A stretch of 64,000 nt of DNA from positions 96,001-160,000 of the forward strand of contig NZ_AP024745.1 of the NCBI RefSeq assembly GCF_019704555.1, in the 5' to 3' direction. The translations under genes and the position numbers were made by a program. This DNA comes from Actinoplanes sp. L3-i22 (GTDB lineage Bacteria > Actinomycetota > Actinomycetes > Mycobacteriales > Micromonosporaceae). Below are positions 9,554 through 17,734 of this stretch, piece after piece. Each line of letters begins with the position of its first letter. Position 1 is the stretch's first letter. Under the pieces are notes generated by a model that saw only the letters and a program-made list of their open reading frames with translations, ran no database searches and had not been told where the DNA came from.

Positions 9554-11320
9554 ATGTCGTACGCAGCCATGCCACCCGTCACCGCGCCTCCGCCGCCCGG
9601 CGGCGAGCGACCGCCTGCCGTGACGACCGCGTCCGTCCTGCTCTGGCTGATGGGCGCGGCCGGCCTCTGCTATGCCGTTGCCACGGTCGCCATCGCCCCC
9701 GGCACGGTCAGCCGGTTCCGGGATGCGGCCACCGGCGAGACCGCGGACAACTTCGTCACCGTCGTCTGGCTGGACGCGGCACTCGCCGCGGTTCTGTCGA
9801 TCCTGTTCTTCGCGCTCTTCGCGGTGCTGGGGCTGGGCCTGCGCCGGGGCAGCCGGGTGGCGCGCACGGTTGCGCTGGTGCTGTCCGTGCTGGGCACGCT
9901 CGGCGGCCTCGCGTCGTTCCTCACGGTGCTGGTGCAGCGCTCCGGCGACCCGGCGCCGGGGTCGATCAGCGACGCGCTGAGCTCGGCGTACCCGGAAGGT
10001 TGGATCGGCCTCAACATCGTCGTCTCCGCCCTCCAGGTCCTTGCCTACCTCGCTGTCGGCGCCATGCTCCTGGTCGCCCCACGCACTTTCTTCGGCCACG
10101 CCCCCAAGCAGTCCCACAACCCTGCCTACGGCCCCCAGCCCAACCCGTTCGGCGCCCCCAACCCGTTCGGCCCGCCCGGTGCGGCAGGCCCGTTCGGTCC
10201 GCCCGGTGCGGCCGGTCCGCCCAGCCCGTTCGGCCCGCAGGCCGGCCCCTATGGCCCGCCGACAGCCTTCGACGGTTCGTCGGCCGGCTATGGCATGCCG
10301 GGCACGCCTGGCGGTCCCGCCTCGCCTTACGGCCCGCCGACTGCTCCAGGCGGCTCGGCCTCGCCTTATGGCCCGCCGAGCACCTCTGGCGGCCCGGCCT
10401 CGCCTTATGGCCCGCCGACCGCCCCAGGCGGCCCGGCCACGCCTTTCGGAATGCCGACCGGACCCGGTGGCCCAGCCGCGCCCTACGGAATGCCGACCGG
10501 ACCTGGCGGCCCAGCCGCGCCCTACGGAATGCCGACCGCTCCCGGTGGCCCGGCGTCGCCTTACGGTGCGCCGACTGCCCCTGGCGGCCCGGCGTCGCCC
10601 TACGCCCCGCAGCCGGGCATGCCCCACGGATCGCAGCCGGGGCTGCCGTATGCGACGGCGTCTTCCTGGGCGCCTTCCGGCGAGACGGCCCCTCCGTTCT
10701 TCCCCGGAACTGCGTCCAGCGATTCCTCGGGAACCCCGTCGGGCTACGCGCCCCCGGTGCAGAACTCCCCGTATGCACCCCCTGGTCCAGCCGGGTTCAC
10801 TCCGCCCGTGCCGCCGTCCGTAGACCCTTCGGCCTACATGCGGCCCATGCCCACGCCACCGGCCGTCGGCACCCCGTCAGCGCCGCCCGCCGTAGACCAT
10901 TCGGCTCACGCATCGACCGACCAGCCGCCCGCCCTACAGAGCGGCTATCCACCGGTCGGCGGCTTCTCGCCCCCGTCGCCCGCAGCCACCCCGTCGACCG
11001 GCGCACCCGTCGACGCGCAGGCCGCAGCGTCGGACGGCAATGCTCCCGTTAGCACCCCTGACCGCGCCAGCTCGACCGTCGCACCCGAGGCCGCTGCGCC
11101 CCAGGCATCCCAGACCACTGCCGCAGATGCAGCGCTCAAGAGCAGCGAGTCTGCGAGCACTGCGCCTGCGAGCACGGCGCCTGCGGTCGCGCCCGAGGAC
11201 AGCGCGTCGAAGGCAGTGCCCGAGGGCTCTGCGGCTGAGACTGCCGGGTCTGGGGCTGCCGGGTCCGGCCTTACAAGTTCGTCGGAGGACAACAAGTCCA
11301 CGGATACGCCCAACCGCTAA
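9554..11320 (+). CDS. Membrane protein with a long Pro/Gly repeat tail (paralogue B)
   Basis: 588 residues with the same architecture as the gene at 7514. A Pro-rich N-terminus (TAPPPPGGERPPAVTTASVL) is followed by four hydrophobic segments up to residue about 180. The disordered tail of about 400 residues is built first of FGPPGAAGP and then of APGGPASPYGPPT-type units, ending in an Ala/Ser/Thr-rich stretch. ATG 9554 is preceded by a weak GGGAG-like site (9542-9546). It is full length with a clean stop. Only residues 1-180 are likely folded. It is not recognisable as any enzyme; a cell-envelope role is inferred from topology only. Confidence 0.72.
   Translation: MSYAAMPPVTAPPPPGGERPPAVTTASVLLWLMGAAGLCYAVATVAIAPGTVSRFRDAATGETADNFVTVVWLDAALAAVLSILFFALFAVLGLGLRRGSRVARTVALVLSVLGTLGGLASFLTVLVQRSGDPAPGSISDALSSAYPEGWIGLNIVVSALQVLAYLAVGAMLLVAPRTFFGHAPKQSHNPAYGPQPNPFGAPNPFGPPGAAGPFGPPGAAGPPSPFGPQAGPYGPPTAFDGSSAGYGMPGTPGGPASPYGPPTAPGGSASPYGPPSTSGGPASPYGPPTAPGGPATPFGMPTGPGGPAAPYGMPTGPGGPAAPYGMPTAPGGPASPYGAPTAPGGPASPYAPQPGMPHGSQPGLPYATASSWAPSGETAPPFFPGTASSDSSGTPSGYAPPVQNSPYAPPGPAGFTPPVPPSVDPSAYMRPMPTPPAVGTPSAPPAVDHSAHASTDQPPALQSGYPPVGGFSPPSPAATPSTGAPVDAQAAASDGNAPVSTPDRASSTVAPEAAAPQASQTTAADAALKSSESASTAPASTAPAVAPEDSASKAVPEGSAAETAGSGAAGSGLTSSSEDNKSTDTPNR
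10180..10600 (+). repeat. Coding tandem repeat, GGPASPYGPPTAP units
   Basis: Roughly eight units of about 39 bases encode variants of [P/S]GG[P/S]A[S/T/A]P[Y/F]G[P/M]PT. Some neighbouring units are almost identical at DNA level (the GGCCCAGCCGCGCCCTACGG copies near 10465 and 10510), a sign of recent duplication inside the gene. Confidence 0.8.
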
Positions 11321-11536
11321 GACCGCGCCTGAGGGCACGGCAGCCCGGCGCCCGCTACCGGCGAGATCGGGCCGGGGATCGGTGCGGTGCTGGTCCGGTT
11401 CCGGCTGCAGAGGGCGGGGCTCGGCCTCGGCTCGTCTGTGGGAGGGCCGGCTGCGGGCGTTGGCGCGGCTCGGCTCCGGCTAGATCGGGCTGCGGGGATC
11501 GGTGCGGCTCCGGTTCGGTTCCGTGTGTGAGCGATG

Positions 11537-11673
11537 CGCGGTTCCGCGTGGGCGGGGCGCGGCTTCGGGTGTGGGCGGGGCGCGGTTCCGCGCGTGGGCG
11601 GGGCCGCGGCCTCGGGTGTGGGTGATGCGCGGCTTCGCGCGTGGGCGAGGCACGGTTCCGTGCGTGGGCAGGC
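11537..11673. repeat. Non-coding tandem repeat, about six 23-bp units
   Basis: Degenerate head-to-tail copies of CGCGGYTYCGSGYGTGGGCG plus 2-4 bases. They alternate between 'gttccgcg' and 'cttcgggt' cores, and fainter copies continue to about 11720. A related longer unit (GGGATCGGTGCGG...CCGGTTC) occurs at about 11374 and 11494. All six frames give only Arg/Pro/Ala-rich translations, so the array is probably non-coding. Confidence 0.65.
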
Positions 11674-12445
11674 CGCGATTTTGGCCGGGCCGGGGTGTGG
11701 CTTCGGCTGTGGGTGTCAGCGGGGGCTCCAAGGCGACTCCCCGAAGAACAGGCGCGGGCGCGCACCGATCGACCTCTCTGAGATTGGTTCGCGTCTCTGG
11801 CGGGTACGACCATGCCTCAGTCGGGTGACCCGACCACGACCTCTCCCGACAACCCCAGGGCGGAAATTTTTTCCAGTGATGCTGATAAGTGGCTGAGTCC
11901 CAACGACGATCGTCAGCCACCGTGACGCAGTGTCCGGGCACCATCCCAGACGTGACTTCGGCTACAGAGAGTGGCCAAGGACACATCAAGGACCGTCCAC
12001 GGCCGGATGATCCGACGCCGAACCGGCCCGCGCCTGGATCCGATGACGAATACTGCCGGTTGTCATCAGAGTGACCATGCGGAAGGACGGCTAGATCCGG
12101 TTCCGTATCGACGACTGTGGGTCACTCGAACGGGTACAGACGGTTTCCTTCACCGTCACCCGATCGGCTGTCCGGATACCACTAGATCGGCCATCCGGTG
12201 GGTGTTTTCGCCTGGATGGACAAACGTGATTCCTGGGGTTCACAGCACTCTCACAGCGCGGCTACCAGGTCATCTTGAGGGGTGGATGGGTACCGTGGCG
12301 GTGTTAGCTGCTTTGAGCTGCATCTATGGTCGCCGGAAAGGTCGAGACCCGTTGTCTGATCGGTAAACCTTCTTTACAGAGGCATGTAGAGACCTGGGTC
12401 AATAGTTCGGTTCCGCCCCGGCGGGGCGAAAGATTCCGGTTTCCT

Positions 12446-12823
12446 TCAAGCCAGTACGCTCGATGTCATGAAGGCACGGCACGACCTGGGTAAATTCATC
12501 ACTGAATTGCCCGTCGCGCAGCGTGGCGTCGTGCTTTCATCGGGTCGTGAGGCGCGTAGCGACCTGTTGATCGCGCAGCGTGGCGTGATGATGTCGACGC
12601 GTTCCGTGCCGAGCATCGTTGTCAGTCGGTGAACCGAAACAATCGATGAATCGACAATGTGGGTTGGCTCACCCTCCAGAAGGGGATCGAGAGCTCGACA
12701 CGGATGGGTAGCGACCAAGTGGCGGCTGAGGCGTTGCAGGAGGCAGAGACCGAAGTCGGTGCGGCGGAAAGGTTGATCGGATGGGCGGCGCGGTTCGAGA
12801 GTCCGACTCGCGTCAGCGATCAA
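12446..12823 (-). pseudogene. Possible relic of an IS5/IS427-type transposase
   Basis: The minus-strand frame includes HIVDSSIVSVHR, which resembles the VDSTxVRAHQ segment around a catalytic Asp of IS5-family (IS427 group) transposases. The rest of the frame does not show the expected N-terminal helix-turn-helix or the downstream HQHAAG element. No terminal inverted repeats are visible. A 16-base direct repeat (TCGCGCAGCGTGGCGT at about 12513 and 12572) lies inside it. Very tentative. Confidence 0.22.
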
Positions 12824-12923
12824 CCGACACGGTGATCGATGTCGGCCTTACGGCCTGAAAGTTAACCGGTTCGTTCCTGCGTACATGCAGGAGAATCGAT
12901 GCAGTTGGGGAAGGATGGAGATC

Positions 12924-13292
12924 GTGGGAACTGCGTTGGCGGAAATGACGATGCCTCAGATCTCGCCGCTTGCCGGCGAGCCGATTGAACGCGCTGACGC
13001 CGAGCGCCTGGCGGGAGTGCTGAAGGCGCTCGCCGACCCGGCCCGGCTGCGGCTGCTCAGCCTTATTCAGTCCGCGACGGACGGTGAGGCCTGTGTCTGC
13101 GACTTGACGGCTCCCTTGGGCCTCTCGCAGCCGACCGTGAGTCACCACCTGCGGATCCTGACCGAGGCGGGTCTGCTGGAGCGGGAGAAGCGGGGCGTGT
13201 GGGCGTACTACCGCCTCGTGCCTGCCGCTATTGCCACCATTGCGGACCTGTTGACGCCGCCCCGCAAGCGGGCGACGAAGAAGGCTCGCTGA
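12924..13292 (+). CDS. ArsR/SmtB-family regulator with a Cys-x-Cys metal site
   Basis: About 122 residues, with the ArsR winged-helix core (LKALADPARLRLLSLI ... SQPTVSHHLRILTEAGLLER). The start of the recognition region reads EACVCDL, like the ELCVCDL site by which ArsR-type sensors bind As(III)/Sb(III). A thiophilic metal or thiol stress is therefore a plausible signal. GTG 12924 has AAGGATGGAG just upstream; ATGs at 12915 and 12885 are alternatives that only lengthen the N-terminus. The basic tail (PPRKRATKKAR) is unusual. A perfect inverted repeat follows before the aldolase gene. No arsenic transporter or reductase is nearby. Confidence 0.85.
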   Translation: MGTALAEMTMPQISPLAGEPIERADAERLAGVLKALADPARLRLLSLIQSATDGEACVCDLTAPLGLSQPTVSHHLRILTEAGLLEREKRGVWAYYRLVPAAIATIADLLTPPRKRATKKAR

Positions 13293-13304
13293 TCCGTGGG
13301 CAAT

Positions 13305-13342
13305 GCCTGGCGTCACTGAAACATGGGGGCGTGACGCCAGGC
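13305..13342. repeat. Perfect 12-bp inverted repeat between arsR and aldolase
   Basis: GCCTGGCGTCAC (13305-13316) and GTGACGCCAGGC (13331-13342) are exact complements with a 14-base loop. It lies after the ArsR stop and 46 bases before the aldolase GTG, on the same strand. It could be a terminator (no T-run) or an operator/attenuator for the aldolase. Confidence 0.7.
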
Positions 13343-13388
13343 CGAAGACCTCTTCCCTGGCCACCCCTGGCGATTCGAGGAGGAACGG

Positions 13389-14063
13389 GTGAACTACGTG
13401 CCCGGTGACCTGCGTGACCAGCTCGCGCATGTGGGTTACGACGTGGTCCAGTCCGGCCTTGTCTGCGGCTCCGGCGGCAACCTGTCCGCCCGGATCCCCG
13501 ACGAGGAAGCCATCTGGGTCACCGCGAGCGGTGCCTGGCTCGACCGGCTCAGCCGGGCGGCCTTCGTGCCGGTTCGTGTCACGGACGGTGAGCCCGCGAC
13601 GATTGGCGCCCTGCCACCGCCGCGTGTCGATCCGACCAGCGAGCTCGCCCTGCATCTCGCGCTCTACCGGGCCCGCCCGGATGTCAACGCCGTGGTGCAC
13701 CTGCACCCGCAGACGGCGTTGCTGCTCGATGCGCTCGGTGAGCACATCCGGATCGTCACGACGGACCATGCGTTCTATCTGCGCCGGGTGTCGACCGTGC
13801 CGTTCCGGCTGCCGGGCACGACCGAGCTCGCCGCCCTGACGGCGGCGATGGCCGCGGACGGCACCGACTGTCTGGTGCTCAGCCAGCACGGCTGCGTGGT
13901 CATGGGGGACTCGGTGGAGCTGGCGCACAAGCGCGCCCGCAATCTCGAGGAAGCCGCCTCGCTGACGTACAAGGCGCTGGCCGCCGGCCGGTTGGAGAAC
14001 CTTCGGGACTGCCCGGAGGAGTTTGTGGAACGGCTTTCCGGGTCCGTGGCGATCACCGTCTGA
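13389..14063 (+). CDS. Class II aldolase/adducin-family protein (fuculose-phosphate aldolase-like)
   Basis: 224 residues. The class II aldolase fold is shown by SGLVCGSGGNLSARIP (phosphate loop), the zinc-binding HLHPQT motif (about residues 105-110) and a later His in LSQHGCVVMGD. Family members split sugar phosphates such as L-fuculose-1-phosphate or methylthioribulose-1-phosphate using Zn2+. The exact substrate cannot be told. GTG 13389 is preceded by GAGGAGGAA. No other sugar genes are adjacent; the ArsR gene upstream may regulate it. Confidence 0.85.
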   Translation: MNYVPGDLRDQLAHVGYDVVQSGLVCGSGGNLSARIPDEEAIWVTASGAWLDRLSRAAFVPVRVTDGEPATIGALPPPRVDPTSELALHLALYRARPDVNAVVHLHPQTALLLDALGEHIRIVTTDHAFYLRRVSTVPFRLPGTTELAALTAAMAADGTDCLVLSQHGCVVMGDSVELAHKRARNLEEAASLTYKALAAGRLENLRDCPEEFVERLSGSVAITV

Positions 14064-14085
14064 GCGGACCCACCCAATGACGCTG

Positions 14086-14113
14086 CCAGCCGGCCGTCCC
14101 TAAGGCCGGCTGG
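14086..14113. terminator. Hairpin after the aldolase gene
   Basis: CCAGCCGGCC (14086-14095) and GGCCGGCTGG (14104-14113) form a perfect 10-bp stem with an 8-base loop, 23 bases after the stop. It is the first of two hairpins in this convergent interval. Confidence 0.7.
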
Positions 14114-14128
14114 ATCGCGTCCGCCCCG

Positions 14129-14158
14129 AGCCTGGCCGAGACGACGGCCAGGCTTTTT
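14129..14158 (+). terminator. Rho-independent terminator
   Basis: AGCCTGGCC (14129-14137) and GGCCAGGCT (14146-14154) are followed by TTTTT, a textbook intrinsic terminator for the plus-strand aldolase gene. Confidence 0.85.
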
Positions 14159-14295
14159 GTGTGCCAGGGCAAAGATCAACGGCAAGATCAAGATCCGATT
14201 GAGGTACGGACGAAGCACACCGTCCCCCAGGCCCCGGGAAACACCTCGGCCGGCCCTGGATGGATCCAGGACCGGCCGGAAGTGGTGGACCGAGG

Positions 14296-15123
14296 TCAGG
14301 CGCGGTGCGACCGCGGCCGCCGGTTCCGCTCGTCGTCCTCGTCGTCACGGTGGTGGTGCTGGGCCGCCTCGGCGAGCCCGGCGATGCTGGCCGCCGCGAC
14401 CACGCCGACCGCCGCCGACGGCTGCGGGCCGGTGTGCGTGCCGTTCTTCTTGGCCTTCCGCTCGCGCAGCATCTCGATCAGGATCGGCAGCGCCGAGATC
14501 AGCACGATGACCACGACGACCGGCAGGATGTAGTGGTCGATCTTGTCGCCGATGGCGTCGTAGATCTGCTTGGCCAATGCGTACCCGATCAGCAGCACGC
14601 CGTCGGTCCACAGGATCGCGCCGACCGCGTTCCAGAGGAAGAACTGCCGGGCGGGCATGCCGAGGGTGCCGGCCACCGGGTTCAGGAACGTCCGCACGAT
14701 CGGGATGAACCGGGCCAGCACCACGGCCTTGGCCGGGCCGAACTTCTGGAAGTAGAACTCGGCCTTCTCCACGTACTCCCGCTTGAACAGCTTGGAGTCG
14801 GGGCGTTCGAACATGTTGCGGCCGTACCGTGCGCCGAGCCAGTGACCGAACTGCGCCCCGGCGATCGCGCAGATCGGCGCGCCGATCAGCAGGCCGGCCA
14901 GCGAGATCTGGGTGCCGCCGCCGAAGATCGCGTCGGCCACCGGGGACGCCGCGATGCCCGCCAGGAACAGCAGCGAGTCACCGGGGAAGAAGAAGCCGAC
15001 CAGCAGGCCGGTCTCCGCGAAGAGGATGGCCCACACGCCGTACAGCCCGAAGGTGTGCAGCAGGTCCTTCGGGTCCATCGGGTTCAGGGCGAGCTGCTCG
15101 GTGAGCGCACGGGTGGTGTCCAC
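14296..15123 (-). CDS. DedA-family membrane protein
   Basis: About 275 residues with five to six hydrophobic segments. DedA/VTT-domain hallmarks are clear: ETGLLVGFFFPGDSLLFLAG near the N-terminus and ARFIPIVRTFLNPVAGTLGM in the middle (the conserved F/xRxxPxxR and GxxxM pieces). DedA proteins support membrane potential, lipid carrier recycling and resistance to cationic agents. The tail after the last helix is long, basic and His-rich (HHHRDDEDDERNRRP), likely cytoplasmic. GTG 15123 begins a family-like N-terminus; no strong ribosome site is seen, and Met at 15078 is the alternative. Confidence 0.9.
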   Translation of the reverse strand: MDTTRALTEQLALNPMDPKDLLHTFGLYGVWAILFAETGLLVGFFFPGDSLLFLAGIAASPVADAIFGGGTQISLAGLLIGAPICAIAGAQFGHWLGARYGRNMFERPDSKLFKREYVEKAEFYFQKFGPAKAVVLARFIPIVRTFLNPVAGTLGMPARQFFLWNAVGAILWTDGVLLIGYALAKQIYDAIGDKIDHYILPVVVVIVLISALPILIEMLRERKAKKNGTHTGPQPSAAVGVVAAASIAGLAEAAQHHHRDDEDDERNRRPRSHRA

Positions 15124-15244
15124 GGTTAGCCAGGGTACCGGCCCTTCGGCGCGCCCAACCTGTACGACTGCTGTGGATACTTTGTGCTTACGGCCTGGAA
15201 ACAAGGGCGCCCCCGCGCGGCGGCGAGGACGCCCTCGAACACGG

Positions 15245-17734
15245 TCAGAGCCGCGGGTCGACCGGCTCGGACTCGGCGGCCAGGATCGCGAAGACCAGTT
15301 CGTGCACCCGCCAGGACGGCGCGCCCTCGGCCAGCCGGTCCAGCGCCGCCAGGCCCATCCCGTGCTCGCGCAGCGCCATGTTCCGCTTGCGGCCCAGGTT
15401 GCGCTGCCGCAGGCGGTCGAGCTGCTCCGGCCGGGTGTACTCCGGGCCGTAGATGATCCGCAGGTACTCCCGGCCGCGGCACTTCACGCCCGGCTGCACG
15501 AGCCGGCCCTTGCCGTCGACCGCGGCCAGGCCGGAGTACGGCTTCACCACCATCCCCTCGCCACCGGCCCCGGTCAGCGTCAGCCACCACTCGGTCGCCG
15601 CTGCCTCGGCGGCCGGGTCGGCCAGGTCCACCACCATCCGCCGGGTCGGCGTGAACAGCTCCGGGTCCGCCGCGACCAGGCGATCCGCGATCGCCAGGTG
15701 CCAGCCGTGGTCCCGGTCGGCGTAGCTCACGCCGGCGCCGGCCAGCACCGCGAACGGCGCGAGCGTGACCCCGGTCAGCCCGTCGGACGGCTTCACGTAC
15801 GCCAGGTAGGCCGCCGAGTAGCCGGCGATCTCCGAGGAGCGCAGCTCGAGTCGGTCCCGCAGCGCCGTGACGTCCAGCCCGCGACCGGCGGCCCGGTCCA
15901 ACACGTCCAGTGCGGCCGGCAGCGCGGCCCGCCCGGCCGCGCCCACCCCGGCGAAGTGGTCGCGGATCAGGCTGCCGGCCTTCGCCGACCAGGGCAGCAG
16001 CTCCGCGTCGAGCAGCAGCCAGTCGGTCTCCAGCTCGGCCAGGATCGGCGCGACGGCGGCCCGGACCCGGGCCAGCAGCGGCCCGTCGAGTTCCGGCCCG
16101 AAGAACGGCCGCCCGGTCCGGGTCCAGATCGCGTCGCCGGTGCCGGACGCCGAGACCCGGACGACGGCCCGGGAGCCCATGTGTTTCTCCTCGCAGATCA
16201 CCCGGCCGACGCCGGCCGCGCGCAGGTTGGCGAAGGCCGACGTCGGGTACTCCAGGAAGCCCTCGACGGTTGAGCTGGAGCACGGTGCCATCGTCGGGGG
16301 CAGCCAGACCAGGGTTTCCGGGTCGACGGCGAACCGGCCCATCACCTCCAGCGCGGCCGCGGCGTTCTCGGCGGGGACCGTGGTACGCCCGTACCCATAA
16401 TCGAGGTGTTTGCGGCCGGTGACGTCGGTGATGTCCAGACCGCGGTCGGGTGCCGCGGCCGTGATCAGCGGCCGGACCGGGGCGTAGTACTCCTTCGCGG
16501 CCGGCGTGTCGACCAGCTCCCGCTCCGGCCAGCGCAGCGCGGTCAGCGCGCCACCGAAGACGCAGCCGGTGTCCAGACAGATCGTGTTGTTGATCCACTC
16601 CGCGCGCGGGGTGGGCACGTGGCCGTAGACGACGGCGGCGGACCCGCGGTACTCCTGGGCCCACGGGTAGCGGACCGGCAGGCCGTACTCGTCGGTCTCG
16701 CCGGTGGTCTCGCCGTAGAGCGCGAAGCTGCGCACCCGCCCGGACGTCCGCCCCTGGTACGCCTCCTTCAGCCCGGCGTGCGCGACCACCAGCTTCCCGT
16801 CGTCCAGCACGTAGTGGCTGACCAGGCCCTCGATGAAGGCGCGCACCTCGCCGACGAACTCGGCCGGCTCGGCCTCCAGCTGCGCCAGCGTCTCCGGCAG
16901 CCCGTGGGTGAGCTGGACGTTGCGCCCGTTCAGCTTGCGGGCCAGCTTCTGCTCGTGGTTGCCCGGCACACAGATCGCGTGGCCGGCCGCCACCATGCCC
17001 ATCACCAGGCGCAGCACGCCGGGTGAGTCCGGCCCGCGGTCGACGAGGTCACCGACGAAGACCATCTTGCGACCTTCCGGATGTACGGCGTCGACCGGCC
17101 GCCCCGAGTCGTCCCGGACCAGCTCGTAGTCCAGCTTGCCGAGCAGGACCTCCAGCTCGGCCCGGCAGCCGTGCACGTCACCGACGATGTCGAACGGCCC
17201 GTGCTCGTCCCGCTTGTCGTTGAACAGCTTCTCGTAGCGGATCTCGGCGCCCGCGATCTCCTCCGGCCCGCGCAGCACGTGCACCTTGCGGAAGCCCTCC
17301 CGGGTCAGCTGCCCGAGCGAGCGCCGCAGGTCACGCTGCATGCGGCCGAGGACCTGGCGCCCGAACGTCCGGTCCGGCCGGGCCTGCGTGCGCTCCCAGG
17401 CCACCGACTCGGGCACGTCCAGGACGATCGCGACCGGCAGCACGTCGTGCTCGCGGGCCAGCTTGATCAGGGCGGCCCGGCCGTGCGACTGCAGGTTCGT
17501 CGCGTCGACCACGGTGAGCCGCCCGGCGGCCAGCCGCTTGCCGGCGATGTAGTGCAGCGCGTCGAACGCCTCCGCGGAGGCGGACTGGTCGTTCTCGTCG
17601 TCGGCGATCAGACCGCGGAAGAAGTCCGAGGAGAGCACCTGGGTGGCGGCGAAATGGGTGCGCGCGAACGTGGACTTGCCGGATCCGGAGATGCCGACCA
17701 GCGCGACCAGGCTGAGTTCCGGGATGTCGATCAT
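15245..17734 (-). CDS. pnkp: Bacterial Pnkp: RNA end-healing and -sealing enzyme (kinase, phosphatase, ligase)
   Basis: An 829-residue three-domain enzyme. The N-terminal polynucleotide 5'-kinase has P-loop GISGSGKS (14-21). The central binuclear metallophosphatase has GDVHGC (185-190), GDLVDRG (228-234) and GNHE (258-261) and removes 2',3'-cyclic or 3' phosphates. The C-terminal ligase-type adenylyltransferase has EEKHMGSRA with nucleophile Lys517. Bacterial Pnkp seals RNA only together with Hen1, which is encoded directly upstream with an ATGA overlap (hen1 stop 17731-17733, pnkp ATG 17732-17734). Length fits the family (about 830-870). The last 80 residues (CRGREYLRIIYGPEYTRPEQ...) match the ligase-associated C-terminal module. 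Confidence 0.95.
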   Translation of the reverse strand: MIDIPELSLVALVGISGSGKSTFARTHFAATQVLSSDFFRGLIADDENDQSASAEAFDALHYIAGKRLAAGRLTVVDATNLQSHGRAALIKLAREHDVLPVAIVLDVPESVAWERTQARPDRTFGRQVLGRMQRDLRRSLGQLTREGFRKVHVLRGPEEIAGAEIRYEKLFNDKRDEHGPFDIVGDVHGCRAELEVLLGKLDYELVRDDSGRPVDAVHPEGRKMVFVGDLVDRGPDSPGVLRLVMGMVAAGHAICVPGNHEQKLARKLNGRNVQLTHGLPETLAQLEAEPAEFVGEVRAFIEGLVSHYVLDDGKLVVAHAGLKEAYQGRTSGRVRSFALYGETTGETDEYGLPVRYPWAQEYRGSAAVVYGHVPTPRAEWINNTICLDTGCVFGGALTALRWPERELVDTPAAKEYYAPVRPLITAAAPDRGLDITDVTGRKHLDYGYGRTTVPAENAAAALEVMGRFAVDPETLVWLPPTMAPCSSSTVEGFLEYPTSAFANLRAAGVGRVICEEKHMGSRAVVRVSASGTGDAIWTRTGRPFFGPELDGPLLARVRAAVAPILAELETDWLLLDAELLPWSAKAGSLIRDHFAGVGAAGRAALPAALDVLDRAAGRGLDVTALRDRLELRSSEIAGYSAAYLAYVKPSDGLTGVTLAPFAVLAGAGVSYADRDHGWHLAIADRLVAADPELFTPTRRMVVDLADPAAEAAATEWWLTLTGAGGEGMVVKPYSGLAAVDGKGRLVQPGVKCRGREYLRIIYGPEYTRPEQLDRLRQRNLGRKRNMALREHGMGLAALDRLAEGAPSWRVHELVFAILAAESEPVDPRL

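Larger units (their letters stand above)
11321..12923. other. 1.6-kb poorly coding region
   Basis: No frame here has convincing coding character. The left part (11321-11760) is extremely GC-rich and repetitive. The right part (about 11870-12880) is noticeably less GC-rich than the neighbouring genes, has many short A/T runs (for example GGAAATTTTTTCC at 11863-11875) and only broken ORFs. It may be a decayed gene area or insertion scar. A 131-codon frame at 11971-12366 lacks family features and a good ribosome site. Confidence 0.55.

Noticed and set aside
11355..11813. 152-codon minus-strand ORF in the repeat block
   Set aside because: Translation is Pro/Arg/His low-complexity generated by the GC-rich repeat; no ribosome site or family feature.
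11971..12366. 131-codon plus-strand ORF
   Set aside because: No recognisable domain, unusual codon use and no clear ribosome site. Kept only as part of the non-coding block.
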